Shown one piece after another: positions 48,550 through 57,823 of a stretch of DNA of 64,000 bases (position 1 is its first letter; the number at the start of each line of letters is the position of its first letter). Below the pieces are notes generated by a model. The model saw nothing but the letters and a program-made list of their open reading frames with translations, was not told where the DNA came from and did no database searches. Both the position numbers and the translations under genes were made by a program. The DNA is from Schnuerera sp. xch1. GTDB lineage: Bacteria > Bacillota > Clostridia > Tissierellales > Tepidimicrobiaceae. The stretch is taken from assembly GCF_019931165.1 (NCBI RefSeq), contig NZ_JAIOUP010000009.1, forward strand, positions 1 to 64,000, written 5' to 3'.

Positions 48550-48670
48550 CAATTCAACAATTGTTTTTTCGAATAAATTTTTTTATTAATTTTTCTTACT
48601 ATATGGAAGTTTTGATGGTAAATTAATTTATTTTCCTAAATTATTAGAAATTTTAATTTACAATTGATAT

Positions 48671-49492
48671 TTATATATACGATATTCCTTCTGCTACTAT
48701 ATTGACTAACCCATTTAATCTAACTTTTGATATATTATCATCGGTCCAGTTTGCTGAAATCTCTAGGATTCCGCCAGGCTGTTGAATTTTCTTCGCTATA
48801 GAATCTTTCTTTTTATATGCTAAGGCTATTGCTAATGCAGCAGTTCCTGAAGCGCAACTTCTTTCCCAATAGAGACTATTTGTTGCCCTTACATATACCA
48901 AGGGACTTAAGAAATTTTTTTCATAATCATAATACATTATCCCAAAGGCATCATATTTTTCTTCATCCATTTGTTCTTTAATTATGTTATAAAATTCATT
49001 TTTATTATTTATTCTACTGCTATCAACTATGAAATGAGCTATGCCAGGCATATTTACTTTTATGGTTTTTATTCTCTTTTCATCTTTGTAAAAGTGATAG
49101 TTTTCTATAGATAAAGGTAAAGGCATATCTATTTGAGAGAAATAGCTATTTTTATTATCTGTAGAAGTTACTATACATTTAACTATTTTATCAACTCCTG
49201 ATACACGTAAAGATACTTCATATCCTCTTTGCACTCTCTTTACATCAGAATATTCACTATGGACCATATACGCCGCTAAGGATCTGGTGGCATTTCCACA
49301 AAATTCTCCACCCATCATTTGAAGCCTAATATGTGAATCTTCTTTCTCTATAAATCCCACTTGTTCACCATGAATATTGTTATAATTCATTAATTTATTA
49401 GCGATTTTCAGGTGTTCTTTTCTTGGAACTGGATCCAGTACAAATATTGTCATGTTTTCTACTGGATTTATCTTGACAAAATGTAATTTCAA
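48671..49492 (-). CDS. DapF-like amino-acid racemase/epimerase
   Basis: 273 aa from TTG at 49492. This start is preferred because GGGAG lies 9 nt upstream; the ATG at 49501 directly abuts that site. The diaminopimelate-epimerase fold has its two catalytic cysteines in GGEFCGNATRS and ERSCASGTAAL. The rest diverges from housekeeping DapF and is closer in feel to the cofactor-independent racemase branch (histidine racemase CntK-like). It is divergent from a YuiF-like transporter gene, so it may racemise the transported amino acid. Substrate unknown. Confidence 0.8.
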   Translation of the reverse strand: MKLHFVKINPVENMTIFVLDPVPRKEHLKIANKLMNYNNIHGEQVGFIEKEDSHIRLQMMGGEFCGNATRSLAAYMVHSEYSDVKRVQRGYEVSLRVSGVDKIVKCIVTSTDNKNSYFSQIDMPLPLSIENYHFYKDEKRIKTIKVNMPGIAHFIVDSSRINNKNEFYNIIKEQMDEEKYDAFGIMYYDYEKNFLSPLVYVRATNSLYWERSCASGTAALAIALAYKKKDSIAKKIQQPGGILEISANWTDDNISKVRLNGLVNIVAEGISYI

Positions 49493-49812
49493 TATAATCA
49501 TCTCCCTTTAGAAGTTCTTCTGTTCAATTATATTATACAATACGATTGGTTGATTTAGACAAATGATAGCACATTATTGTATAATTGACATTTTCTAAAC
49601 ATTCTGATAAAATGTTTTTTAATATCAACTTTCCGAAGATTATATTTATGCTTTTATAAGAAATATATTAATCATATTCTTTTCAATCATATAAATGGGA
49701 GATTTTTTGCATACCATTTATATTAATGGAGAAAGTGACCAGAATTGCCTATAGGGAAATTCATGAAATGGTTGATAAATTGCTATAAAATTTTAAAGAG
49801 AGGTGAGTTTAC
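49493..49812. other. divergent intergenic region with promoter and leader hairpin
   Basis: It holds the promoter at 49585-49613 for the rightward gene, an unusually long leader of about 190 nt, and in this leader a perfect 10-bp hairpin, ATATAAATGG (49689-49698) with CCATTTATAT (49714-49723). A TATAAT box for the leftward gene (49532-49537, minus) has a TTGTCT at a loose 19-bp spacing. No known riboswitch motif is recognised. Confidence 0.5.
49585..49613 (+). promoter_or_regulatory. sigma-A promoter of the YuiF-like transporter gene
   Basis: TTGACA (49585-49590), 17 bp, TAAAAT (49608-49613). One mismatch to consensus. Confidence 0.75.
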
Positions 49813-51111
49813 ATGAATCCAGTTGTAATTTCAGTTATTGTAATGGTAGTATTGTGTCTTTTGAAGCTTAATGTAATTATAGCATTAATTATATCTGCTC
49901 TTGTAGCAGGATTAACTTCTGGTATGTCTCTTACGGATACTATGTCGACTTTAATAGGAGGAATGGGCGGTACTGCTGAAACAGCCCTTAGTTATATCTT
50001 GTTAGGGGCACTAGCGGTAGCTATAAATAAGACAGGAGCTGCTAAAAGACTTGCAAAGAGTTTATCTTCGGCAATGAAGGATAAAAGGACTATGTTGGTA
50101 TTCTTAATTGCAGTTATTTCATGTTTTTCACAAAACTTGATTCCAGTTCATATTGCCTTTATTCCAATATTGATTCCGCCACTTCTTGGACTTATGAATG
50201 ATTTGAAAATTGATAGACGTGGAGTCGCATGTGCATTAACTTTTGGGTTAAAAGCTCCCTATGTTATGCTTCCTGTTGGTTTTGGATTGATATTTCACAA
50301 TACAATAAGAGATTCCCTTGTCAGTAATGGTATGGAAGTGGTTACAGGCATGGTTTGGAAATCAATGTTATTGCCAGGAATAGGTATGATAATAGGATTA
50401 TTTATAGCTATATTTATAACATATAGAAAACCAAGAGAATATAAGTCTATAGATTTTGACGAAACAGCAGCAACTTCTGAAGAGTCATCTAAGATGTCTA
50501 AAGCAGAAATAGGAGCTCTAGTTGGAGCTGTAGTAGCTTTCGTAATACAAATAATAACTGATTCTATGCCGTTAGGGATACTTTCAGCTCTATTGATAAT
50601 GTGGATTTTGGGGTCTTTTAAGTTTAAAGAAATTGATACTTTAGTAGATGATGGAATTGGGATGATGGGTTTTATAGCCTTTGTAATGTTAATAGCATCT
50701 GGATATGGAGCAGTTTTAACAGAAACTGGAGGAATTAATTCTTTAGTTGAAGCAGCTGCAAGTATAACAGGAGGAAATCAATTAATCGCAGCATTTTTAA
50801 TGTTGTTGATAGGCTTAATAATAACTATGGGTATAGGAACTTCATTTGGAACTGTACCGATAATTGCAGCAATATATGTTCCTCTAGCAGTAGAATTAGG
50901 ATTTAGCCCTGCAGCCACAATAGCGTTAATCGGTACTGCAGGTGCATTAGGAGATGCAGGCTCACCAGCTTCTGATAGTACATTAGGACCAACATCAGGA
51001 TTGAGTGTAGATGGACAACATGATCATATATGGGATACAGTTGTACCTACATTTATCCATTACAATATACCACTATTAATCTTTGGAACGATTGCGGCAT
51101 TAGTACTATAA
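49813..51111 (+). CDS. YuiF/Na+:H+-antiporter-family amino-acid transporter
   Basis: 432 aa with about eleven membrane helices. Signatures include LGALAVAINKTGAAKRLAKSL, SQNLIPVHIAFIPILIPPLL and GDAGSPASDSTLGPTSGL near the C-terminus, as in the NhaC-like / YuiF family, of which Bacillus YuiF is reported to be a histidine carrier. GAGAGGTGAG precedes the ATG. Divergently arranged with a DapF-like racemase. The transported amino acid cannot be determined here. Confidence 0.82.
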   Translation: MNPVVISVIVMVVLCLLKLNVIIALIISALVAGLTSGMSLTDTMSTLIGGMGGTAETALSYILLGALAVAINKTGAAKRLAKSLSSAMKDKRTMLVFLIAVISCFSQNLIPVHIAFIPILIPPLLGLMNDLKIDRRGVACALTFGLKAPYVMLPVGFGLIFHNTIRDSLVSNGMEVVTGMVWKSMLLPGIGMIIGLFIAIFITYRKPREYKSIDFDETAATSEESSKMSKAEIGALVGAVVAFVIQIITDSMPLGILSALLIMWILGSFKFKEIDTLVDDGIGMMGFIAFVMLIASGYGAVLTETGGINSLVEAAASITGGNQLIAAFLMLLIGLIITMGIGTSFGTVPIIAAIYVPLAVELGFSPAATIALIGTAGALGDAGSPASDSTLGPTSGLSVDGQHDHIWDTVVPTFIHYNIPLLIFGTIAALVL

Positions 51112-51120
51112 ATTAATGAA

Positions 51121-51158
51121 AACTCCTAATTTGGTGGTTAACCACCAAATTAGGAGTT
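51121..51158. terminator. perfect 38-bp palindrome, bidirectional terminator
   Basis: AACTCCTAATTTGGTGGTT is followed directly by its exact complement. The right end includes the first base of the stop codon of the minus-strand gene ending at 51158. Diverged copy at 46919-46953. Confidence 0.9.
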
Positions 51159-52516
51159 TATTTATAATCGTTTAATTTCATCTTTATCTCATTAGTAAAG
51201 TAGCTGAAATTTTCTTTCCACATTTTATAGCTCATTACCTTTTTTAATATAATATTGATTTTGTTATTCATACAATCAATATTATCATCATTTATAAATT
51301 CTATTTCTCTATTATTTATGAAACTTTCTGCGATCAGATTCATTATATACAGAGTTATTTCCTTTTTTTCTACACTGTTAAATCTAGAATTTAAGCCTTC
51401 ACTTAATTCTAAATTGTCTAAGAATCTATTTCTTAGAAATAACAAAAACTTTTCAAATTCTTGTGCGTTATTTCCTGGTCCTAGTTGGAATATGATTTTA
51501 AAGAAGAGATTCCATTTGAAATCCTTATTTATTATCTCTAATATAGCTTCTCCAATTTTTTTGCAGAAGTTATCTTCATATTGGATTTCTCTTTCAAATT
51601 CAATATATTCATCTAAGAATACTTCATTTTGTCTTAATTTATTGAGCCTTGCTAATATTTTGAGGTAGACATTGTCATAAGCCATAGGATCATGATATCC
51701 ATTTTGATTCAATACATAGGAAACTATAACATCACAGGATTTTCTATAGTCCACAACAAAACCAAATTCCTTCTTAGTCTTCTCAGAATACATATCATAT
51801 ATTGTCTTAGACAAAATTGTTTCGAGTTGTTCTTTTTTCTTATCAATATTGGTATCATCTAAATCCTTCAGATGGTTGAACAAAATCATAAGCTGCTTGT
51901 CTACCATACTTAAATTTTCCTTTAATGAATACATTATATCCCTAAATAGGTCCTCTGTGAGAAGATATTTGTAATTCTTATACAGTACTTTATGTTCTGC
52001 TTCTCCCCAAAATACATTTACCAGCGATTTTATTTGTAATTCAAACTTTATTACTATATTTTCTCTAATATATTTTCCATCAATTTTATATATGCCAAAT
52101 CCATTTTTTTGTATTTGGGGTTGTTTATCATCAAGTTTAAGCTGTATATTAGGGTTATCTTCATCATAATAACAGCCTTCTTCCCCTGGAACATTGAATG
52201 TTTCTAATAGTTTTGAATATACATCTGATTCGTCTTCTATGAATCTGCACTCCATTCTTATTCCTATTAAATCAGAGAGGCTCGCAATAAGCCTTCTTGG
52301 AGTTTTATATTTCAAATAAAAGTTATTTCTAAATATCTTTTCCTTTAAACTTGTTGAAGTTTTAACTCTTGAAGTTATATTTAAAATATTATCATAGTCT
52401 GCAAATTTATCTCTAAAAAAGTATTCTAACTCTCTATTTACTTCTTTCAATACATCCCTCATATCATCAACCATGGCGATTGTTTGATCTATAAAATCAA
52501 ATATTTCTAATCGCAT
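51158..52516 (-). CDS. RelA/SpoT nucleotidyltransferase-domain protein, divergent alarmone-synthetase-like
   Basis: 452 aa. The synthetase-like fold appears at about residues 40-210: SRVKTSTSLKEKI, SDLIGIRMECRF, FELQIKSLVNVFWGEAEHKVLYK. The conserved Y-x-S-x-H (pyrophosphate-acceptor-side) motif between these blocks is not recognisable; the region reads QKNGFGIYKIDGKY. Residues 210-452 form a large helical C-terminal region without a known regulatory domain. It may be a small alarmone synthetase-like enzyme, another nucleotide transferase of the fold, or a toxin-like variant. GGGGG lies before the ATG. Monocistronic. Confidence 0.78.
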   Translation of the reverse strand: MRLEIFDFIDQTIAMVDDMRDVLKEVNRELEYFFRDKFADYDNILNITSRVKTSTSLKEKIFRNNFYLKYKTPRRLIASLSDLIGIRMECRFIEDESDVYSKLLETFNVPGEEGCYYDEDNPNIQLKLDDKQPQIQKNGFGIYKIDGKYIRENIVIKFELQIKSLVNVFWGEAEHKVLYKNYKYLLTEDLFRDIMYSLKENLSMVDKQLMILFNHLKDLDDTNIDKKKEQLETILSKTIYDMYSEKTKKEFGFVVDYRKSCDVIVSYVLNQNGYHDPMAYDNVYLKILARLNKLRQNEVFLDEYIEFEREIQYEDNFCKKIGEAILEIINKDFKWNLFFKIIFQLGPGNNAQEFEKFLLFLRNRFLDNLELSEGLNSRFNSVEKKEITLYIMNLIAESFINNREIEFINDDNIDCMNNKINIILKKVMSYKMWKENFSYFTNEIKMKLNDYK

Positions 52517-52702
52517 ATTTTTGGGCCCCCTTGAAATTTTATTCCTTAACCACCATTATATCATAAATAAGAAAACTGATTAGTTAAATTTATAATTCTA
52601 AAAGTTCATCTATGGATTGTAACATTTATTTAACCTTATTGTAACCAATTTTAAACTAAAAATGGATATACTAAAAATATATATGGAAAGGAGTGGATTT
52701 AA

Positions 52703-53689
52703 GTGAAATTATTGAGAAAAGTAATTGCGCTATCTTTGATGGTTTGTTTATTATTAGCACCTCTTATGAGCAACGCTGAAGTTAGTGATAAAGTAGTAAA
52801 AGAAACAGAAGAATTACAAAAACTACAAAGGGAGTATACTTCATTTAATGGGACAATAAGTGAAGTGAACTCTGAAGGAGAAAGTTTATCTATTTTAGTT
52901 GAAAATGATAATGAGGAACCTTATGATAAGATGATGTTCTTTATATCTCACGATGCTACATTGGTAAGTGATGAAACTATGAATTTGGTAAGCAAAGATA
53001 CTTTGAAAAAGGGAATGGATGTAACATTATATTATCATAAGAGTACTCCAATATTAGAAAGTTATCCAGCTAGATTAGGCTGTGATGTTTTAGTAGTTAG
53101 GGAAAGTGAAGAACCAACAAATGTAGAAGTATATAGGTTTGATGAAGATTTGCTTAGTACAGATAATATATTAAAGATATCTCCAGATGATAAAACTGTG
53201 ATAGTTGATACTGAAGGGAACAGTTTAGATATAGAGGACATAAAGAATAGGAATGCAATAGTTTTCTACAATATAGCAACTTTAAGTCTACCGGCACAAA
53301 CAGTTCCTAAAAAGATAATTGTGTTGGATGAAGATGAATTGAAGACTATGGATAAAGTGATTATAAATGGAGCGGAAATAGATTTAGACAACTCGATTTA
53401 CAAGATAGAAGATGAGGTTGTTATGGTACCACTTAGACAGATAGCCGAGACTTTAGGATATAAAGTTTTATGGAATGAAGAGGAAAGATCAGTGGAATTA
53501 ACAAAGGGTGCTCATTGGTTTCTTGTCAAAATAGGAGAAGATGATTATAATTATGCACGTAAGAAGGTACAATTAGGAACTGCTCCAGAATTAACTGATT
53601 CAAAAACTTTTGTACCATTGGATTTTGTTGAATTGATTGGTGCAGAAATAGGGTTGACAATAGATGGAGTTCTTGAAATAGATCAATAA
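52703..53689 (+). CDS. secreted protein with C-terminal copper-amine-oxidase-type stalk domain
   Basis: 328 aa from GTG at 52703 with AAAGGAG upstream. Signal peptide 1-25 (ending SNAEV). Residues 30-210 are beta-rich (FNGTISEVNSEGESLSILVEN ...) and recall the repeats of the protein at 8408. Residues about 215-328 match the stalk domain (VIINGAEID, YKIEDEVVMVPLRQIAETLGYKVLWNEEERSVEL, DSKTFVPLDFVE). No catalytic motif. Probably a surface-attached protein of unknown function. Monocistronic, followed by a terminator. Confidence 0.8.
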   Translation: MKLLRKVIALSLMVCLLLAPLMSNAEVSDKVVKETEELQKLQREYTSFNGTISEVNSEGESLSILVENDNEEPYDKMMFFISHDATLVSDETMNLVSKDTLKKGMDVTLYYHKSTPILESYPARLGCDVLVVRESEEPTNVEVYRFDEDLLSTDNILKISPDDKTVIVDTEGNSLDIEDIKNRNAIVFYNIATLSLPAQTVPKKIIVLDEDELKTMDKVIINGAEIDLDNSIYKIEDEVVMVPLRQIAETLGYKVLWNEEERSVELTKGAHWFLVKIGEDDYNYARKKVQLGTAPELTDSKTFVPLDFVELIGAEIGLTIDGVLEIDQ

Positions 53690-53702
53690 TATTTGAGTAT
53701 TG

Positions 53703-53745
53703 AAAAAGCTTTTTATTTAGCAATTGCTAAATAGAAAGCTTTTTT
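53703..53745 (+). terminator. terminator after stalk protein gene
   Basis: AAAGCTTTTTATTTAGCAA pairs with TTGCTAAATAGAAAGCTTT, a near-perfect long stem ending in a T-run. Confidence 0.88.
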
Positions 53746-53823
53746 CTTTGTGTACTTTCTCCATATGCTTATTTATAATCAAATACTATACTATAATAAG
53801 AGAGTGCCTAAGGAGTGATATAT

Positions 53824-55098
53824 GTGAAAAAAGTTATATTTAAAGGGGATATAGTATTTACTCCAACTAAAGATAAATTTCAGGTACATAAAGACTCATA
53901 CTTGATATCAGAGAATGGAAAGGTTGTAAAAATACTTAAACAATTAGGAAATGAATACAATGACTATTCTATAAAGGATTTTACCGATAAGCTGATAATT
54001 CCAGGGTTTATAGATTTACACTTACATGCTCCACAATATAATAATATAGGGTTAGGGTTGGATAAAGAGCTTATACCATGGCTTAATACATGTACTTTCC
54101 CGGAAGAAGCAAAGTTTTATAACGTAGAGTATGCTAAAAAAACGTATAAACAGCTTATAAGAGATTTATGGAGATATGGAACTACTAGTGCTGTCATATA
54201 TAGCAGTATTCATAAGGATAGTACAAAGCTATTGATGGATTTGTTTATCGATTCAAATATGAGGGGATATATTGGAAAGGTTAACATGAATAGAAATGCA
54301 ATTCCTGAACTTTTAGAGGATACTAAGATATCCATTGAAGAAACAGAAGAAATAATTTTTGAATATAAAGATAAATCGTCTTTAGTTAAACCTATAATTA
54401 CTCCAAGATTCGTACCTTCATGTACAGAAGAACTTATGGAAGGGTTGGGGCAATTAGCATTAAAATATGACATTCCTGTTCAATCCCATTTAAGCGAAAA
54501 TATGTCTGAAGTTAAATGGGTTAAAGAACTTCATCCTGGGTTACCTAATTATAGTTCTGTATATAATCAATACAATTTGTTTGGACAAACAAAGACCATA
54601 ATGGCTCATTGTATATATAATACAGAAGATGAATTAGAATTAATGGCTAAAAACCAGGTATACGCTGCTCATTGTGTATATTCTAATTATAATCTATCTA
54701 GTGGAATAATGCCTGTTAGAGAGTTCTTGGATAGAGAAATTCCAGTAGGCTTAGGTTCAGATATATCTGGTGGGAATAGCTTAAGCATTCCTAGTATAAT
54801 GTGTGGTACTGTTCAAGCATCAAAGATAAAATGGATTGAAACCAATAAAAGGTTAAAACCTTTAACTAGCTCAGAAGTATTCTACTTAGGAACAAAAGGT
54901 GGAGGTAGCTTTTTTGGTAATGTTGGAAGCTTTGAAAAAGGTTATGAATTGGATTGCTTAATAATAGATGATTCTAATATCTGTGATGTAGATAAACTGA
55001 CACTACAGGATAGGATTCAAAAGTTTATATACACAGGAGATGATAGAAATATTATAGAAAGGTATATCCATGGTGAAAAGGTGCATAAACCTCTATAG
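53824..55098 (+). CDS. guaD: guanine deaminase
   Basis: 424 aa from GTG at 53824, chosen because AGGAG (53811-53815) lies 8 nt upstream. The amidohydrolase metal site is visible: IPGFIDLHLHAPQYNN (HxH), QSHLSEN, MAHCIYN and GLGSDISGG. The segment APQYNNIGLGLDKELIPWLNTCTFPEEAKF is characteristic of guanine deaminases. It converts guanine to xanthine and ammonia. It lies just before a PucR regulator and 3 kb before the microcompartment operon, which makes xanthine the likely entry substrate of that system. Confidence 0.93.
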   Translation: MKKVIFKGDIVFTPTKDKFQVHKDSYLISENGKVVKILKQLGNEYNDYSIKDFTDKLIIPGFIDLHLHAPQYNNIGLGLDKELIPWLNTCTFPEEAKFYNVEYAKKTYKQLIRDLWRYGTTSAVIYSSIHKDSTKLLMDLFIDSNMRGYIGKVNMNRNAIPELLEDTKISIEETEEIIFEYKDKSSLVKPIITPRFVPSCTEELMEGLGQLALKYDIPVQSHLSENMSEVKWVKELHPGLPNYSSVYNQYNLFGQTKTIMAHCIYNTEDELELMAKNQVYAAHCVYSNYNLSSGIMPVREFLDREIPVGLGSDISGGNSLSIPSIMCGTVQASKIKWIETNKRLKPLTSSEVFYLGTKGGGSFFGNVGSFEKGYELDCLIIDDSNICDVDKLTLQDRIQKFIYTGDDRNIIERYIHGEKVHKPL

Positions 55099-55124
55099 AC
55101 AGAAAATTCGCGCTATGTTATAAT
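55096..55124 (+). promoter_or_regulatory. promoter of pucR overlapping the guaD stop codon
   Basis: TAGACA (55096-55101) includes the guaD TAG; 17-bp spacer; perfect TATAAT (55119-55124). It allows pucR expression independent of guaD. Confidence 0.65.
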
Positions 55125-55160
55125 TTTACAAAAGGTCTTTCTTGGCGAGGGTGGTGACAT

Positions 55161-56828
55161 ATGACTAGACAAAATGGGATTAGTGTAGAGGATATGCTTA
55201 AGTTAGAAGTCATGGAGAACTGCGATATAATTGCAGGATTTAAGGGAATAAGAAATACAGTGTCTAGGGTTAATATAGTTGCAGATCCAGATATATTCGA
55301 TTGGGTTCAAAATGGAGAATTTTTATTGACTACAGCTTATTCCATTGCAAAAGATGATATAGAATCGCAAAAAGAATTAATTAGAAATGCATCTGATAAA
55401 AAACTTGCTGGCATTGGGATAAAGGTGTCTCCTTATTTAAATTCTCTGCCACAAGAGGTTTTAAAATATGCAGATGAATTAAATTTTCCTATGATTGATA
55501 TTCATCATTCCATACCTTTATCAGATATAATGATGGCAGTATTAAAGGAAATATTTAATAAGCAGGCTTCATTATTGGAAAGGATGGAGAAAGTTCATGA
55601 ACGTTTTATGGAAGTGATACTTGAAGGTAAAAGTATCGGAGAGGTAGTTCAAATAGTGAATGAAAATATAAGAAATCCTGTGGTTTTAAAATTAAAGCTT
55701 TCTAACGAAACCTATAGTCATTTGGATGGTTTAGGAGATGATACGAAGAAGGAACTTTTTCAGGATGTAAGAGGTTTTTATGAGGCAAAGGATGGTAAAA
55801 GTAGAACTAAAAGACTATATGAAAATAGAATTTTAGCAAATGGCAAATTTGTTAATAGAATGGTTATGCCCATAGTATTGAAAGATGATGTATATGGGCA
55901 CATATTTACATGGTCTACAAATACTCCTTTAGGAGGATTTGATTTGTCCATTGTAGAGTCTGCTTCCACTATTATAGCCCTATTTATATTGCAGGAATTG
56001 ACGGTTAAGGAAGTAGAAATAGGTTATAGATCAGAATTCTTTGAGGATTTGATTTCAGTAGATTTTAAGAGAAGAAAAAAGGCATTGGAAAGAGCGCATT
56101 TTTTCAATTTGGATTCTAGTGCTCACTATGTAGTAGAGGTTATGAGTTTTAAGTTGAAATTTGAAGGTGAAAAAGATGATGAGTATTTCTTCGAATATTT
56201 GAAGAATTATGCGAATGCTACTGTGTCAGTTATAGAAGAAATAATGAATTATATGAACTTGAATGGTATAGTTTCTACCAAATTGAATGGTGTACAAGTC
56301 CTTTTGGGATTTGAAAATAGAGAAAACCTTGAAAGCAGATTAGATGAATTTAATAGTTGTATAATTGATTCATTGGAAGAGAAATTTAAAAACATGGATG
56401 TCAGGATTGGCGTGGGAAGAATATATGAAGGGTTAGACAAGGTGAATAAAAGCTTTTCTGATGCTTTAAAGACTATAAGAACGGGAAAGGAACTAACTGA
56501 TAAAAAGGTAATAACCTTTGAAGAACTTGGTATATTCAAGATTTTATGTCAAGACTTTTTAACTGATGAGTTAGAGGATTTCTACAATATTACATTAAAA
56601 CCTCTATCGGATTATGATATTAAAAAATCCACAGAATTAGTAAAGACATTAAAAGCTTACTTTAAATATAATGGAAATCTAACAAGAATGTCAGAGCATC
56701 TATTCACTCATTATAATACCATCTTGTATAGGGTCAATAGAATAGAAGAAATAACAGGTATGAAGTTAGATGATGAAAATGATAGATTAAATTTAGAGAT
56801 AGCATTAAAAATAAGTCAACTACTTTAG
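55161..56828 (+). CDS. pucR: PucR-family transcriptional regulator
   Basis: 555 aa with the three-part PucR/CdaR plan: an N-terminal PucR purine-catabolism domain (about 8-130, with VSRVNIVADPDIFDWVQNGEFLLTT), a middle GGDEF-like/CdaR region (about 280-430), and a C-terminal helix-turn-helix of HTH_30 type (about 485-550, NLTRMSEHLFTHYNTILYRVNRIEEITG). In Bacillus PucR controls purine degradation genes. Here it sits between guaD and the microcompartment operon and likely responds to a purine or its breakdown product. GGTGGTGA precedes the ATG. Confidence 0.9.
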   Translation: MTRQNGISVEDMLKLEVMENCDIIAGFKGIRNTVSRVNIVADPDIFDWVQNGEFLLTTAYSIAKDDIESQKELIRNASDKKLAGIGIKVSPYLNSLPQEVLKYADELNFPMIDIHHSIPLSDIMMAVLKEIFNKQASLLERMEKVHERFMEVILEGKSIGEVVQIVNENIRNPVVLKLKLSNETYSHLDGLGDDTKKELFQDVRGFYEAKDGKSRTKRLYENRILANGKFVNRMVMPIVLKDDVYGHIFTWSTNTPLGGFDLSIVESASTIIALFILQELTVKEVEIGYRSEFFEDLISVDFKRRKKALERAHFFNLDSSAHYVVEVMSFKLKFEGEKDDEYFFEYLKNYANATVSVIEEIMNYMNLNGIVSTKLNGVQVLLGFENRENLESRLDEFNSCIIDSLEEKFKNMDVRIGVGRIYEGLDKVNKSFSDALKTIRTGKELTDKKVITFEELGIFKILCQDFLTDELEDFYNITLKPLSDYDIKKSTELVKTLKAYFKYNGNLTRMSEHLFTHYNTILYRVNRIEEITGMKLDDENDRLNLEIALKISQLL

Positions 56829-56862
56829 GTAATTTACAATTATTGGTTACGATTTGGAGTAT

Positions 56863-56898
56863 AAAATCATAGGGCAATTATAATTGCCCTATGATTTT
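56863..56898. terminator. perfect 36-bp palindrome, bidirectional terminator
   Basis: AAAATCATAGGGCAATTA is followed directly by its exact complement, between the convergent pucR and cyclase-family genes. Confidence 0.92.
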
Positions 56899-56905
56899 CA
56901 ATTTG

Positions 56906-57601
56906 TCACTCTTCTATAAGTGCTACTGCTCTTATCGGTGAACCTGAACCATCTCTTATCTTTAGTGGCAGTCCAATGTATAGAAACCTTTTATTTATTA
57001 ATTTATCTAAATTACACAAATTTTCAGTATTAGTTATATTATATTCTCCACAAATCATATGCCCAGAAAATTTGATATCGTCTGGAGTTTGATCTATGGC
57101 GGGAGCATCTACTCCTATATTTACTACTCCTTTTTCTGCTAACCATTTTGCACCTTCATAGCTTAAACCTGTATAATCCGTTTGAAATTTATCTGTGCCA
57201 TAGGCTCTGTCATGATGACCAGTATATAATAGGACTATATCCCCTTCCTTTATATCTTGTCCAGAATGTTGTACAGCGCTTTCCAAATCTTTAGGCTTTA
57301 TATAATTAGGATATCTTATGTGGCTTACATCAATACATATTGCACTACCCCAAAAATACTCTATTGGCATGGTGTCTATAGTAGGTCCTCCTGGTTTGAA
57401 TTCCGATACTCCATCGCTATGAGTTCCACAATGTTCGCTCATAAGCAAGTTTCTAGCTGAAAAGCCTACAGTAGGACTACCTGTCATTTTCATATTTTCC
57501 TCATGGCTCATATTTGTCATAATGAATGTTCTTTGATGCATTGGAAATATGGACATGCCTTGAAATATTTCCTGTGATAAATCGATTAATTTAAGTGCCA
57601 T
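56906..57601 (-). CDS. cyclase-family metal hydrolase (kynurenine-formamidase fold)
   Basis: 231 aa from the ATG at 57601, with GGGGGG eight nt upstream; the longer open frame has no second ribosome binding site. The metal motif HCGTHSDG (family HxGTHxD) is present, as are FPMHQRTF near the start, DIVLLYTGHHDRAYG and IDAPAIDQTP. The family hydrolyses amide or formamide bonds (kynurenine formamidase, isatin hydrolase). Divergent from the microcompartment operon and next to pucR, it may hydrolyse a purine-ring fragment such as an imidazolone or an N-formimino/N-formyl product (inference). Confidence 0.82.
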   Translation of the reverse strand: MALKLIDLSQEIFQGMSIFPMHQRTFIMTNMSHEENMKMTGSPTVGFSARNLLMSEHCGTHSDGVSEFKPGGPTIDTMPIEYFWGSAICIDVSHIRYPNYIKPKDLESAVQHSGQDIKEGDIVLLYTGHHDRAYGTDKFQTDYTGLSYEGAKWLAEKGVVNIGVDAPAIDQTPDDIKFSGHMICGEYNITNTENLCNLDKLINKRFLYIGLPLKIRDGSGSPIRAVALIEE

Positions 57602-57749
57602 TTTGCGTCCCCCCTCATTCATAATACTATTAGTTTTATTATATATTTGGTATGAGAAATTTCTATATATAAAATATACAAAAGTATTATTAGATTCCAA
57701 CAAAAAATTTGGATTCTTTTTTTGAATTAATACAAAATTTTATAAAAAA

Positions 57750-57779
57750 CTTACAAAGTTTATTTATGGATTATATGAT
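57750..57779 (+). promoter_or_regulatory. candidate promoter of the microcompartment operon
   Basis: CTTACA (57750-57755), 18 bp, TATGAT (57774-57779). The -10 overlaps a perfect ATGATATCAT palindrome (57775-57784) that could bind a regulator. Weak -35, so activation is plausible. Confidence 0.45.
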
Positions 57780-57823
57780 ATCATGTTACAAATGATTTGG
57801 AAAATTATAGGGGGGATATTTAA

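Noticed and set aside
53746-53823. Purine riboswitch before guanine deaminase
   Set aside because: The leader is short and lacks the conserved loops of the purine aptamer; PucR control is more likely.
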